From the NCBI GenBank assembly GCA_032622095.1, contig CP136066.1, forward strand, positions 44,221,835 through 44,285,834: a stretch of 64,000 nt of DNA, in the 5' to 3' direction. The position numbers and the translations under genes were made by a program. This DNA comes from Siphonodentalium dalli (taxonomy: Eukaryota > Mollusca > Scaphopoda > Gadilida > Siphonodentaliidae). A model generated the notes under the pieces. The model saw nothing but the letters and a program-made list of their open reading frames with translations, was not told the DNA's origin and did no database searches. Below, piece after piece: positions 49,031-60,275 of the stretch (within the stretch, counting starts at the first letter, position 1; every line of letters begins with the position of its first letter).

Positions 49031-49487
49031 CGCTACAAGGCGGTTTGCGCTCCAAAATACGCCCATTCATATTCGCTTTTGAATTTTCTACGAACCTTTC
49101 TACGATCATCATATGTCACAGAAAGACGCGCTGCAATCATAAAAAATACAACTTTGAACACTATGTTTGGGCCCCCCCCCCCAAAAAAAACAGCCATTTG
49201 CACGACATGGCACAGAAAAGAGCGCCCCCTTTTGATATGGTATATATAAAGAGCGTTTGATTGACTTTTATGCGAAAATATTAAAAAAGTTGGACAATAG
49301 CAGTCACCACTGATCACCATGGCAATTAATTTTTCAGAGCATATGAAGTCGGTATATCAATATTTCGTGAATGTGTAAACCTATTTATACCTCTTTTCAA
49401 ATTACGTAAACAAAAAAATGGAAGTTCAAATGAGTTATTTCCGTTTGGCGGGTTTGTGAAATTAGGCATGATTCCATTATACGTCAG
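49031..49487. other. Interval between MITE 3 and the LTR element, no gene
   Basis: Contains a C13/A8 homopolymer run (about 49171-49191) and short overlapping open frames on both strands (for example 49033-49320 minus, 95 codons) with no recognisable domain. The frames owe part of their length to the homopolymer, and I do not support them as genes. Confidence 0.5.
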
Positions 49488-50711
49488 TGTAGCGAACGCT
49501 ATAGGAGAGAATCACACTAACTCGAGACGAGAAACGATTAAGACGGAAGAGCTACATGACAGGAATGGCGAGTTGTTGGGTGAAATAAAACAAACAACAA
49601 ACGCAATAAGACAGGATCTGACACCAGCAGACTTTTACTAAGCTGAGTCTACGAACAGCTATATACCTCCCCCATAGGAACTTACATTTATAATGAGAAT
49701 GAAATAAAGTTGATTATTTAATTTGAAAATAGATATTTGATTTATAACAAGAAATATATTTTGTAGACAGACATACAGTAAATAGAGATAAATTGTATTT
49801 TGATGATTTTAGATGAGAATAATAATAATGGATTTTGAGATGAAACATTTAAATAAATAACAAAGTGTTTTGCCAAAGTGTACCAGTAAGACCAGAAAAT
49901 AAGTGAAATAAATAAAGAAAACTTTTAGAAATAAACCCTACAGATTAATAATTTTTGATAAATAAATAGAAAGATACCAAAGTTTCCCTAAGTTAGTTAA
50001 ATTATTAAAATACTGAACTGTTGTGATAAAATATAGCACATGATTGAAAACATAGATTTTAAAGTGTGATTAAACAGTTGCATGATTTTACTGGTGATAA
50101 ATAGTTGCCAAATGTCCCCAACTATTACAGTAGAATATTTACTTAAAAATTTAAATGACTACTTGAATTTATGAAATAAATAAAGAAACAAGCCAAAGCT
50201 ATTTAAGTGAGAAAATTCATTTAAATAAATAAGAAATATTTTAAAGTTGCGACAGTAAGTATAAAATTTAACATATTTACAAGTTGACCAATTGGATGAC
50301 AAACAAATAGACAATGCAAGACAGGAAACACATAACACATTTAGACAAACACCGGTGCACCCATAACAACCTAACTTCTGATATTTTATGAGGTATGAAA
50401 ATATTTAATACTTTAATGTTTTATTAAGTTTTTACTATAGAAAAGCATAACCATGAATAGCTGGTTGTACTGTCAGCACAAAACTAAACTGATTGAAAAT
50501 AACTTAATAATGTTAAATGGCACAAAATACCAAGTTATTGAAATATGAAATTTAAGTCATACAACTGAATTAAATTAATTGCAACAGTTTAAGGAATAGG
50601 ACTTTGAAATCTAACAACAAATATGAAATATGAAATAATGAGATGAAGATGAAAATATGAAATTTAACTTGCTTTATGCCCTTAACTTGCACTTTTACCT
50701 AACAGGCCCCT

Positions 50712-50787
50712 ACCTATAATGACACCGGGTAACCAGAACTGTGCACAGTTTAACTGGCGTAAATCCTACCTATAACGACACCGGGTT
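50712..50787. repeat. Short direct repeats inside the left LTR
   Basis: ACCTATAA(T/C)GACACCGGGT occurs at 50712 and 50768. The right LTR has the same pair (about 60330 and 60385) and a third, weaker copy (ACACCGGGTACCTATTAG) at about 60283. Copy number therefore differs between the two LTRs next to the large indel. Confidence 0.7.
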
Positions 50788-52014
50788 GAAACCCTACCTG
50801 ATGAAAGATGATTATAATGACTTGAAAATGATAATTAAATGACAGAGTCCTACCCTCTCAGGCAAGCTGAGAACTTAACTTCATCAGAAGTCAGGCATTC
50901 ACTTCTGATGGAGTGGAATAATGCAACACAATGAATTATGTAATGATTATAAACCAGACATGATTTACTAAAATCACTTTATTCAGTGTTAAATGAATAA
51001 ATACTCTGATATTTATAACAGAGCAACTGGGTGGCAATTAGTGAATATGCCAAGATATAAGTACTGGCAGAAATTCAAATGAAAGCATGAAAATGTTTTA
51101 CTTTGTCTAACTGAATTACTGCTAGATAAATAAAGTAAAACTACACTTACTATATATTTATAAGAAATATTGAAAGGTTTCTGAAACCAGAAAATGTTAG
51201 AATAAAACACTCAGGGCAAATTACCTCCCTGTATGAAATAGTTTAATTATATTTTCAAGGGAAAATTACATCCCTTGGGAAAGAACCATAATTAAAGTTA
51301 CTAAACTGATCAAGAGAAAATTACCTCTCTTGGAAAACTTATAAAATAGTTAAGGGATCCCTTGGAAAAGCCCTAATGGAAAGATAATAAATAACTATAT
51401 ACTTAGACCATACTTCCTTGTTGAAAATATCCCATCCCGGGGTAAAATAAAATATTTCTGATGGAAATTTATAATTGTGCTTATATGTAGGAATTAGAAC
51501 AATTTACCCCACATGCATGTCAATCAGAGCTTCCTTTAAGTAGGATTTCCCTGTGAGTGGTTCACTCAAGTGTGAATCCACTCAGATGAAATACATGTGG
51601 GTCTCCATTAAATGGGAGAACACAACAAGTTCCTTTAAGTAGGAATCATGTTAGATAAACGTTTTAAATTACTTTAAATGAGAAATTTATACTTTAAATA
51701 ATAAGAAAGCAGAGAGGAGAAAAATTACAAAGATTGATAAATAAATCAAATTGAACTAAATAGAATCAGTAGACAGATTACCAAATCACAGCAAAGCCTG
51801 AGTTACAAACTACACAAAACCATTTAAGTACTACTTGGACCTACAATGAAACTTAGAAAAATACAAACTAAAGATGAAAATAAAAAGAACTTAAAATACT
51901 AAATAAGACTATCCCATCCCAATAGGTAAACTAACAGCGTATAGAATACACAAGTAAAGAATTTCCAAATTTTGAATTAAACTTTATGGCGCTCTATTTG
52001 ACCTTAAGCCAGGG

Positions 52015-52022
52015 CTTATATA
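52015..52022 (-). promoter_or_regulatory. TATA box of the left LTR
   Basis: TATATAAG on the minus strand, followed by CCCTGGCTTAAGG. It lies about 535 bp from the minus-strand start of the LTR and is conserved in the other LTR. It would start transcription about 25-30 bp further along, leaving a very long R-U5. Confidence 0.6.
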
Positions 52023-52555
52023 CTATTTTGAACCGGCCAAACCGGCCAACCAATGAAATTGCTTAAATCCGGTTTCACCTGCGAAAGCTCTGACAGACAC
52101 TGCCGAATCGGCCATCGACCATGTGCTGGCACCACTCTTACCGCCAGACGGAGTTACTAAATTTCATTGCAAAGTAATTTAAATTTGCAACTAATACAGA
52201 TTAATAAAATTGCAATGATGCAAGATATATGTGTGCAATAAAACAAATTTAATTTGTTCGCAAAACTTAATTTTACGCAAAAAGAACATTCCCATTATGC
52301 ACTAGGCGACAGAATGGCTGCGCCCATGAAATGAAAACATTGACAGTTGAAAAGCGACAAACGCTATAAACTGTGTAAATACTATGATTTAAATGTTGAG
52401 ACTTTGAAATAATTGATCGGAATAAATACAAAGCATGATTGATGTGATTAACATTTATATGGATCAGTATTTTGTGAGGTAATGAATTAAATAATTTTTG
52501 CATTGAAATTTCCCATGTAAACACATAGGTGTGAATAGAAAAGCCGATTATTACA

Positions 52556-52570
52556 ACTACCCCCTCCTAC
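52556..52570 (-). other. Polypurine tract
   Basis: GTAGGAGGGGGTAGT on the minus strand, directly before the TGTAATAATC start of the 3' LTR. This is where plus-strand DNA synthesis is primed in LTR elements, and it fixes this LTR border. Confidence 0.8.
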
Positions 52571-52687
52571 AAAATGTTTGTGCCCACACAAAACATCACC
52601 CATAAAAAACAAATAACACACAATGACACAAAGACTATAGACAAATTACATGTTTAATGAATATGAACGATATCTTCCTTCGGTCTT

Positions 52688-53610
52688 TTAAGCACAAATT
52701 TCTTCAACAACCTCGACATTCTGCTTGGCTTGTTTTTTCTTACCACTCTTCTTCTTGGCCCGCCACCTTACACCTGGGACTCCAAGGTGGTTGGATGCTG
52801 TCGTCGTCGTCGTCGTCGTCGTCAGAGCATAACACTCTACTCCGTTTCTTTTTCAACGCTTTCCGCAATATCGCACACTCGGTGCAACTACCTGAATGTG
52901 CCGTTTGAGTAGACACATTATTTAAACTCTTACATGCTTGCACTGACCTGTCAGTCACATTAACAGGTACCGTTTGACACTCTTTATTTGCAACTGACAT
53001 GGATTCAAGTTTACTGTTTGTCACTGATATCTGGGTCGCTAAAAGTCACGGGATCATTTAGAAACATTGCCCAAGGGTCATCGACATCCATCTCGATGAC
53101 ATCTGATGGTGGCGTGTCGGTATTAAGTATGTTCTCTGTTTGTGGCGGGGTGCTAGCTGCCTCTGGTGGCGCTATGCCCACGGCTGAGTAAATAGCACTG
53201 GCTACGGGCTGTGTTGGCTTCACTACAACAGATGCTACTGATGGGGCCCGTGGGGATTTCCCAGCCCGTTCGGTCCATTCTTTTTCACTAACTATTTTCG
53301 GCTGACGGTAGAAATCACGGACCTCCACTGGAACCGTAAAATTTGGATTATTCACTATGTAGTCTTCATCCCTAACCGCCGGATTCAAAATGATCATACG
53401 GGCCAACTTTTCTATGTGACCCCTTGATGCCCGGTGTGACTTTAAGTCTGTTTGACGCTTGGTGGCGAAGCTGCACAGACGGCACGAGTAAGGTGCCAGC
53501 TCTACCCCAAAGTGCTTCGACACGATATCAGACACAATCGTGCAGCGCTCACCTTTGTAGGGACACCTACTGCATTGGTACAAATAGCCTCTCTTTGTAT
53601 TTAATGGCAT
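52688..53610 (-). pseudogene. Accessory C2H2 zinc-finger ORF downstream of pol
   Basis: Begins at ATG 53610, about 45 bp after the pol stop, and runs to within about 130 bp of the 3' LTR. The first open frame (199 codons, 53011-53610) has a classical C2H2 finger at residues 43-65 (C43-x2-C46-x12-H59-x5-H65), preceded by an incomplete CxxC...H finger at residues 13-33. It continues into a Pro/Val/Thr-rich linker. After a frame break near 53020, a second frame (52740-53024) carries CTECA and an acidic run of eight Asp made of GTC repeats on the plus strand. After another break near 52770 a Lys-rich tail ends at 52688. The layout (finger, linker, acidic run, basic tail) suggests a DNA- or RNA-binding nuclear protein. 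No signal peptide or membrane segment, so it is not an envelope protein. The family is not known to me. The frame breaks could be real or assembly errors. Confidence 0.65.
52799..52824 (-). repeat. GAC/GTC trinucleotide run
   Basis: About eight GTC units on the plus strand, encoding the poly-Asp run in the accessory ORF. Such runs change length by slippage. Confidence 0.8.
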
Positions 53611-53655
53611 GATTTACATGAAAGCAAACAATACAAATGTTTCCCCTTCCCTACT

Positions 53656-54760
53656 CTATGGGGTGGCCTTTTTAAGTGCTACTTTAACCCATTTTTGGTA
53701 CCTTTTTGTTTTTCCCTTAGAATCAAGTTGTAAAATATAGTCAGAAATCTTTTTAATCACCACAAATGGACCCTGCTACATAGGTTGGAGATATTCCTAC
53801 CTGCCGGTTTAGATTCCAATACCAAACGAGATCACCCACTTGGAATTTAATAAATCTAGCATTGAGGTCATAAGTTTCCTTTTGCATAATACTAGCCTTG
53901 GATAAGTGCTGACGAGCTACTTTATGTGCTTTAGTCAATTTGGACTTAGGAAGTTCAACATACTCCCCATAAGTTTCAAAAGGTGGCTGCATACTTTTCG
54001 ACCCAACTTGGAACATTACTTCCAATGGTAATTTTACTTCACGGCCTAACATCAATAAGTTTGGAGTGAGACCGTTACTTTCATTAGGAGTGGATCGATA
54101 TGCTGCCGCGAAACAACCCAAATGCAGATCCCAATCGGTCTGTTCACCTTTAAGAAATGCTTTTATCATTCTTAAGAGCGTTTTGTTCATGATTTCGGAC
54201 TGACCATTACACTTAGGGTTTTTCGAGGTCGTCCTAGTTTTCTTGATATCCAACAAAGTGCAGAGCTCCCTGAATATGTGGCTCTCATAATTTCGACCTT
54301 GATCCGAATGTAGGTTTTGGCAAATTCCAAACCTGGCTAATACTTCATTTAATATTTTTTCAGCACATGTGACTGCAGATTGATCAGGTACCGGTAACAC
54401 TTCAATCCACTTTGTGAAAGCATCTACCACTAACAATATGAATTTATTTCCCCTTGGGGTCCGTGGTAATGGCCCAAAATATCAGTAGACAAACGATCTA
54501 AAGGTGATCCCACGGGCATTTTCCCTAATGGTACCTTAGGTGTTTTGATTGGAGGTTTAATGGATGCACATGAATCACAAATAAGTATCCAATGAGTAAT
54601 ATCAACTCTAAGTTAAAACCAATAATAATGTTGCAATGTTATCTGAATAGTTTTCTTAGTACCCACGTGTCCTGACATCAGAGAATTATGCATTTGGAAC
54701 ATAATCTCATGACGCAGTGACTTTGGAACTATTGAGTTGCAGATAACTATCTGTTTCATT
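53656..54760 (-). pseudogene. pol: integrase region
   Basis: The catalytic core is open at 53753-54436: VVDAFTKW (Asp5), LHSDQGRNYES (Asp45) and GQSEIMNKTL (Glu81) form a D,D-35-E set typical of retroviral-type integrases, which insert the cDNA into the genome. Upstream, outside that frame, the N-terminal zinc module is visible in pieces: MSGHVGTKK with His residues, then CDSCA, separated by frame breaks and a stop. Downstream another break follows GDLVWYW; the last part, with a GPFVVIKK motif and a YQKWVKV tail, ends at TAG 53656-53658. The catalytic residues are kept but the reading frame is not. Confidence 0.85.
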
Positions 54761-54801
54761 GGATTTATAAAATTTCTTAAAAAGTAAACCTTCGTGGACT
54801 T

Positions 54802-55758
54802 CTAAAAATCCCAAATCAGCCAATAATGCCTTGTTTCAGGGCTAACCCCAACAACTTCAGAATGGTTAGGCTTTACATCTTTAATTTTAGCTGACAATAT
54901 TGGCGATATATTTGTATCTGTCATTTGCATTTTCTGGATATTTTGAAGAGAACGTACCCCCACCCAATGTGAACCTGGTAATTGACTTTCTGGCTGGGCG
55001 TTTTGTGAATTGGATTGAGAGACATTTTGAAAATTAGACTGAGAAACAGAATCTGAATTTGGAGAACTTTTTCCAGACGCAGACCTAGTCTGAACTGCCC
55101 CGATAATTGGATCATTGTAACCAGGGTCTAGTTCTTTAGTTGGCAATGCCCGGAGCTCACTATCTACCCATTTACTTGACATATCGACCGCTCGTTTGTG
55201 GCACTTTTTACAAAGCCCACATCTCAATGGTTCTGACATGTCTTCTTTCGAACAATCACAATCAAATGGATTTTCACATCGTGACATAGCATCTGCATTA
55301 TTGTGAGATTTACCTTTACGATAAATAATTGTGAAGTCATAAAAACTTGATAATATCTCAATCCACCTTGCAACTCGACCTTTAGGTTCCTTTAAACTGA
55401 AAAGCCACACTAAAGCTTGATGATCTGACCTAACTTCAAATTTCGACCCAACAGATACTGACGAAAATATTCTATGAAATAGCGCAATGCGAGGAGTTCA
55501 CGGTCGGTGATGCAATAATTTGTTTCAGCACGATTCAGGGTTCGACTTGCGTATGCTATGACCCTTTCCCCACCATTTTGGACTTGACTAAGCACAGCAC
55601 CAATAGAAATATCTGAGGCACCTGTGTCTAAAATATATTCGCCTTCATCTAAAGGATATGCCATTATGTTTGGACTTACAAGTGTTTGTTTCAAAGTTTC
55701 AAAAGCTGCCTGACATTTATCTGACCACATGAAGTCTTTGTTCTTCCGGTACGCTCAG
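54802..55758 (-). pseudogene. pol: RNase H and connection to integrase
   Basis: 55410-55730 is an RNase H domain of the Gypsy type: CQAAFETLKQ, then DTGASD, GAVLSQ, AYASRTLNRAE, and RELLAL with the catalytic Glu. The usual DTDASD has become DTGASD (residue 37 Gly for Asp), removing a catalytic Asp. A frame break follows at about 55410-55440 (after YLLGRNLK). The next frame, 54802-55410, continues with WLFSLKEPKGRVARW, YRKGKSHNNADAMSR and a CGLCKKC cysteine cluster, then a Ser/Asn/Gln-rich stretch. RNase H removes template RNA during reverse transcription; this copy should be inactive. Confidence 0.85.
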
Positions 55759-57215
55759 TTAAAGGGTTAGCAATTTCAGAAAAACCTCTAATAAATCTAG
55801 GATCTGCTTCACTTGTTTTGCTGTCTTTGGAACAGGCCAGCCAAGAACTTTGGAAACATTTATTGGATCAGGTAACACACCCTCATTGGAAATTATATGT
55901 CCTAGAAAAGTTACACTTGATCGCAACAGATGACATTTACTTGGGCGAAATTTTAGGCATGAGTCCTTGATTCGATGCAGGACTTCACGCACATTTTCGA
56001 CATGATTAAGGAACGATTTACCCACCACCACTATGTCATCTATGTAAATTAGAAGAGAAACCCACTGTAAACCACGAATGATGAGCTCCATTGTACGTTC
56101 AGATCGACTCGCACTATTGGACATTCCGTATGGCATAGTTACGTACTCGTGCAAACCATATTTTGTTACAAAAGCTGTCTTACAAATGTCAGATTCACGG
56201 ACCGGAATTTGATGATACGAACTCGTGCAATCAAAAGTACTAAAAAGACACGAGCCAGCTGCTAAGTCAATGCAGTCTTGTATTCTCGGAATCGGCGACG
56301 CGTCTTTTCTGGTGACTGCGTTTACGGCCCGATAATCAACGCATAGGCGCAATTCATTAGAATGAGGCTTAGGAACCATAACAATTGGACTATTCCAAGG
56401 GCTAGTTGATGGACGAATCACCCCCTGTAATAAAAGCTTAATTGTTTTCTCAAGTTCCCCTGCATAAGCCATTGGTACACGTCTTGGTAATTGTTTGACT
56501 GGTTGGGCATCCCCGGTTACAATTTCATGTTCCGTTATAAAAGTCCTCCCAATGTCATCCCCATTTTTAGAAAAAACATCCTGAAACTCCCATAGTGACT
56601 GCTTTATAACCCCTGCTTGTTCGGGTGTTATATTTTTAGTAGCATCATTATACAGTTCTTTCAAATGTTCAGGCACTGAATGGTTTTCTGGTTCACTCCC
56701 ATCGAGTGTTGGGTTCTTCGATGAAGACCCACTAACATGGTCTTTGACACTCGGATTGCAAGGCAAAACCTGTCTAATTGCTGCAAAGTCATCAGTGGCA
56801 TTGGGATCCTCATGTGTGAATAGAACCAAAGGCTCTTCCACAATTGTTGTAGCATGGCCTATAACTTCATCTTGATGTATTTTAATTGGCACTGTAGTTG
56901 GGTTCATTACCCTTAATTTACATGTAACATGATGCTCTAAATATACTAACGAATTGGCAACAAAGAGTTCAGATTGTTCTAAACAGAAAGGATTGGGCTC
57001 AATAATTACTTGGCCCACATTTTCATTTGATTCATCGGGTTCAATAAAAACGTCTACTACGCACTCTGAGAAAGGCGGAACACAATAAAGATCAGCGGAA
57101 CTAACTCGCCTAATAGAAGGTTTAATTTGTTCAGTGTTAATTTGATCAGGCCCTTCAAACTTAACAACACGTGTTGGACGCTTAAGTTTCCTCTCAAAAT
57201 AGGGCTCATATGAAG
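55759..57215 (-). pseudogene. pol: post-protease linker and reverse transcriptase
   Basis: The open frame at 55759-57018 (419 codons from an internal Met) carries a reverse transcriptase: WNSPIVMV (about 208-215), LCVDYR (225-230), FSTFDCTSSYHQI (first catalytic Asp at 263), MPYGMSN (295-301), and YIDD (325-328) with both active-site Asp. The MPYGMSN..SERTMEL segment departs from the usual FG(L/M)..AP.(T/S)FQ. The frame fails in the thumb region (after KQVKQILDLL). The frame also runs upstream of the Met to about 57215 with PPFSECVV and FIEP, which is the region after the protease in Gypsy polyproteins. No protease D(T/S)G motif is found before it. Confidence 0.9.
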
Positions 57216-58272
57216 TGCCCCGGTTACTTTGTTTTGGGCTTCATGAAACTGTACTACATAATTGATAGCCTGTTCTATGTCCATAGGTTCCTTGACAAAC
57301 TCAACATGAAAACGAGCTTTGTCATCTTGGAGACCATCTAAGAAACGTCTTAGAAGGTCCTCACCCCTGGTAACTTTACTTCTATCAGGGTAGGCCTTGT
57401 CATAAAGTGTTTTTAATATTGTGGCACAATCTTCGACTGATTCATTGGGCTGTTGATTACGCTTGCAAAATTGTGCAGCATAAGTTTTGGTTGTTTCCAC
57501 CACCCGGTAACGACCCTCAAGTTCAGAAATTAACTCTTGATAATTCCCAATAACATTTTGATAAAGTTGGCCCCCGAGGCTCCCTGTAACCTGGGAAGTA
57601 ATTCATCAAGACGTTCATTATCAGACCACCCTTGTCTATTTGCTACTGCATTATAACGATTGAAACAAACTTTCCAGGGCTCTTTTAAAAAACGGGCAAA
57701 GACTGATAACTCACATAAGACGGTTCATCACCTGACTCATCTGATTGGCTCTCCGAAAAGGCCCTTCTTGTTGGGCACGTTCTACGAGAACGAACTCGTC
57801 CCCTGTAACTGTTTGACGGGCTAGAAAACTCTGCCCTATTTTGTGAATAAGATCTGCAGGGTGGCCTGGGTGTGTCAACGTCTGACAATTGTGGGCTGTT
57901 GTTTTGTTCATGATTTGTAACAATATTACTTACTGCTTGATGGACAGTTTCATTGATTTAGTTAGACACATTTCGCATAGCTCCCTTAATGCCGTCGGCA
58001 ATAAGCTGGGCTATATCTGGAGTTGGTCTAAAATGTGACCCTCCCTGGTTCTTGTTTGACCAAGTATCCCCATCGCCTCTTAAAGGATTAGCAACCATTA
58101 AAACATGTGGACTGTTAGTATCACCTGGACCAACTTCTGTCTGGATATTTGGGCCTGGTTGTGAAATTGCATGAGTGATCTCACCCAACTCAATGTCAGA
58201 AGTGTTAGTCTCAGAATTGGCATTTTGGGCTAATTCTGAATGACTTGTCCTCTTCTTTCTTCCCCGTGGCAT
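57216..58272 (-). pseudogene. gag, broken and truncated at its 3' end
   Basis: The likely start is ATG at 58272 (MPRGRKKR), as it lies after the primer site; an in-frame Met at 58362 would add a hydrophobic stretch and is less likely. The first frame stops at about 57958. Further on, pieces of capsid are seen in different frames: QSLPVF and then FLKEPWKVCFNRY with ANRQGWSDNERLDELLPRL (about 57560-57680), then 57216-57503 with AAQFCKRNQQPNESVEDCA, YPDRS, LLRRFLDGLQDD and a Phe-His-Glu end. These match the retrotransposon gag pattern. Directly after NKVTGA the sequence jumps to the post-protease part of pol, so the CCHC zinc knuckle and the protease are deleted. gag would form the particle that packages the RNA. 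Confidence 0.8.
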
Positions 58273-58408
58273 ATTGCAACCTGTTCGCAATAAACATAAC
58301 ACAAAGACGTACACAGAACAACACAAGTAACACACATTAAAATTTACATGGATTCGTTTCACAGGATTCCATTACAATCAGAGTCAAATAAAAACTCTAA
58401 AAATGAAA

Positions 58409-58427
58409 TCCCACTTCCTGGACACCA
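58409..58427 (-). other. Primer binding site candidate
   Basis: On the minus strand TGGTGTCCAGGAAGTGGGA, one base after the ..ACA end of the 5' LTR. A TGG start and this position are what a tRNA 3' CCA end needs for priming minus-strand DNA. I cannot name the tRNA with confidence. Confidence 0.75.
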
Positions 58428-59631
58428 TTGTCTCTATAGGAGAGAATCACTCTAACTCGAGATGAGAAACGAGTAAGACGGAAGAGCTACATGGCAGGAA
58501 TGGCGAGTGGTTGACTGAAATAAAACAAACAACCAACGCAATAAGACAGGATCTGACACCAGCAGACTTTTACTAAGCTGAGTCTACGAACAGCTATATA
58601 CCTCCCCCATAGGAACTTACATTTATAATGAGAATGAAATAAAGTTGATTATTTAATTTGAAAATAGATATTTGATTTATAACAAGAAATATATTTTTTA
58701 GACATACAGTAAATAGAGATAAATTGTATTTTGATGATTTTAGATGAGAATAAGAATAATGGATTTTGAGATCAAACATTTAAATAAATAACAAAGTGTT
58801 TTGGCAAAGTGTACCAGTAAGACCAGAAAATAAGTGAAATAAATAAAGAAAAGTTTTAGAATTAAACCCTATAGATTAATAATTTTGATAAATATATAGA
58901 AAGATACCAAAGTTTCCCTAAGTTAGTTAAATTACTAAAATACTGAACTGTTGTGATATAATATAGCACATGATTGAAAACATAGATTTTAAAGTGTGAT
59001 TAAACAGCTGCATGATTTTACTGGTGATAAATAGTTGCCAAATGTCCCCCACTGTTACAGTAGAATATTTACTTAAGAATTTAAATGACTACTTTAATTT
59101 ATGAAATAAATAAAGAAACAAGCCAAAGCTATTTAAGTGAGAAAATTCATTTAAATAAATAAGAAATATTTTTAAGTTGCGACAGTAAGTATAAAATTTA
59201 ACATATTTACAAGTTGACCAATTGGATGACAAACAAATAGACAATGCAAGACAGGAAACACAAAACACACATTTAGACAAACACCGGTGCACCCATAACA
59301 ACTTAATTTCTGATATGTTATGAGGTATGAAAAGATTTAGTACTTTAATGTTTTACTAAGTTTTTGTTATAGAAAAGCATAACCATGAATAGCTGGCTGT
59401 ACTGTCAGCACAAAACAAAAATGATTGGAAATAACTTAATAAAGTTAAATGCCACAAAATACCAAGTTATTGAAATATGAAATTTAAGTCATAAAACTGA
59501 CTTAGATTAATTGCAACAGTTTAAGGAATAGGACTGAAATTTACGAACAAATATGAAATATGAATTAATGAGATGAAGATGGAAATATGAAATTTAACTT
59601 GCTTTATACCCTTAACTGATAATGGGAAAGC

Positions 59632-60275
59632 TTAATGGGGTACTGTACACAGAGATAGGCAATTTTTTTATTCACTCCCATTGACATAACTTTCAAGTTA
59701 GATTGTGTTCGTGTTTATATGAGTTTCGTATAAACATAATTTAGCGACGAAAATATTGATCTTGGAAATAAAAATATTACGATTTCAAACTACGCGCCAT
59801 GTATTGGACCTTCACCGGAGAAGACGCAGGTTGCAGGATGAACCGGAAGTTCAATTGATGCCTGCAATATCTTCCATCGAACAATCTCACCCCCTATAAA
59901 AATACTTGACGCTTTATGAATCTTGTTTCTTCTCTTTTTTTTCTCCAAATTGGTTATAGCGGGACTTCCTTTTGCATGTAACATGTTTTGTTCGCAAGTC
60001 AATGATGTTCGTCGTAAACGGCCGTCGATAAAAGACACCCAACATGTGAGATTTCAAGAACGGTGACTCGTAATGGCATAATTCTCCATTTTATGACTCC
60101 AGCCATAAATTCATTTATATTAAATAATTCAATTTGACTTTTATGATAGCCTGTTAACCGGAACGTTTTCAGTAGACATCGTCGACTCAAATACGTTATT
60201 TTAAAATATAATATTGATATTAGATCGCAATTGTTACCGGGAATTTATTGAAATTGGCGTACAGTACCCCTTTAA
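59632..60275. mobile_element. TTAA-flanked inverted-repeat element in the 5' LTR
   Basis: The element (59636-60271, 636 bp) lies between TTAA at 59632-59635 and 60272-60275. Its terminal inverted repeats are (T/A)GGGGTACTGTAC followed by (A/G)C. The left LTR does not have it, so it probably entered after the retrotransposon inserted; about 50 bp of LTR-like sequence around it is also absent from the left copy. Two minus-strand frames inside it (59790-60038 and 59999-60190) have no recognisable domain and no transposase. TTAA targeting suggests a piggyBac-like source, although the ends do not begin with CCC. Confidence 0.7.

Larger units (their letters stand above)
49488..52555 (-). repeat. 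3' LTR (left copy)
   Basis: Matches 58429-62012 from CTATAGGAGAGAATCAC (49499) to GATTATTACA (52555). On the minus strand it begins TGTAATAATC. Its outer end is putatively ..ACA at 49488, but the first bases (AGCGAACG) differ from the other LTR, so the border is uncertain by about 11 bp. It has about 167 bp (51603-51770 region) that the right LTR lacks, and lacks the roughly 690 bp the right LTR has at 59618-60306. At about 3.07 kb it is much longer than most Gypsy LTRs. Short open frames in it (for example 51013-51210) exist only because both LTRs descend from one sequence. Confidence 0.9.

Noticed and set aside
49003-49320. Overlapping 85- and 95-codon frames on opposite strands
   Set aside because: Both run through a C13/A8 homopolymer and one starts inside MITE 3. 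No recognisable product.
51013-51210. Similar 65-codon frames in both LTRs (also 60631-60828) as a conserved gene
   Set aside because: The likeness follows from the two LTRs being copies of one sequence. The product is low in complexity and has no domain.
52688-53610. Envelope gene of an endogenous retrovirus
   Set aside because: The position fits, but there is no signal peptide, membrane segment or furin-like site; the visible domain is a C2H2 zinc finger.
53011-53610. Independent host zinc-finger gene unrelated to the retrotransposon
   Set aside because: It lies between the pol stop and the polypurine tract on the same strand with a 45-bp gap, so it is best read as part of the element, though capture from the host in the past is possible.
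59790-60190. Minus-strand frames in the TTAA element as a transposase remnant
   Set aside because: No DDE-type motifs or zinc-ribbon residues are visible; the frames are short and overlap.
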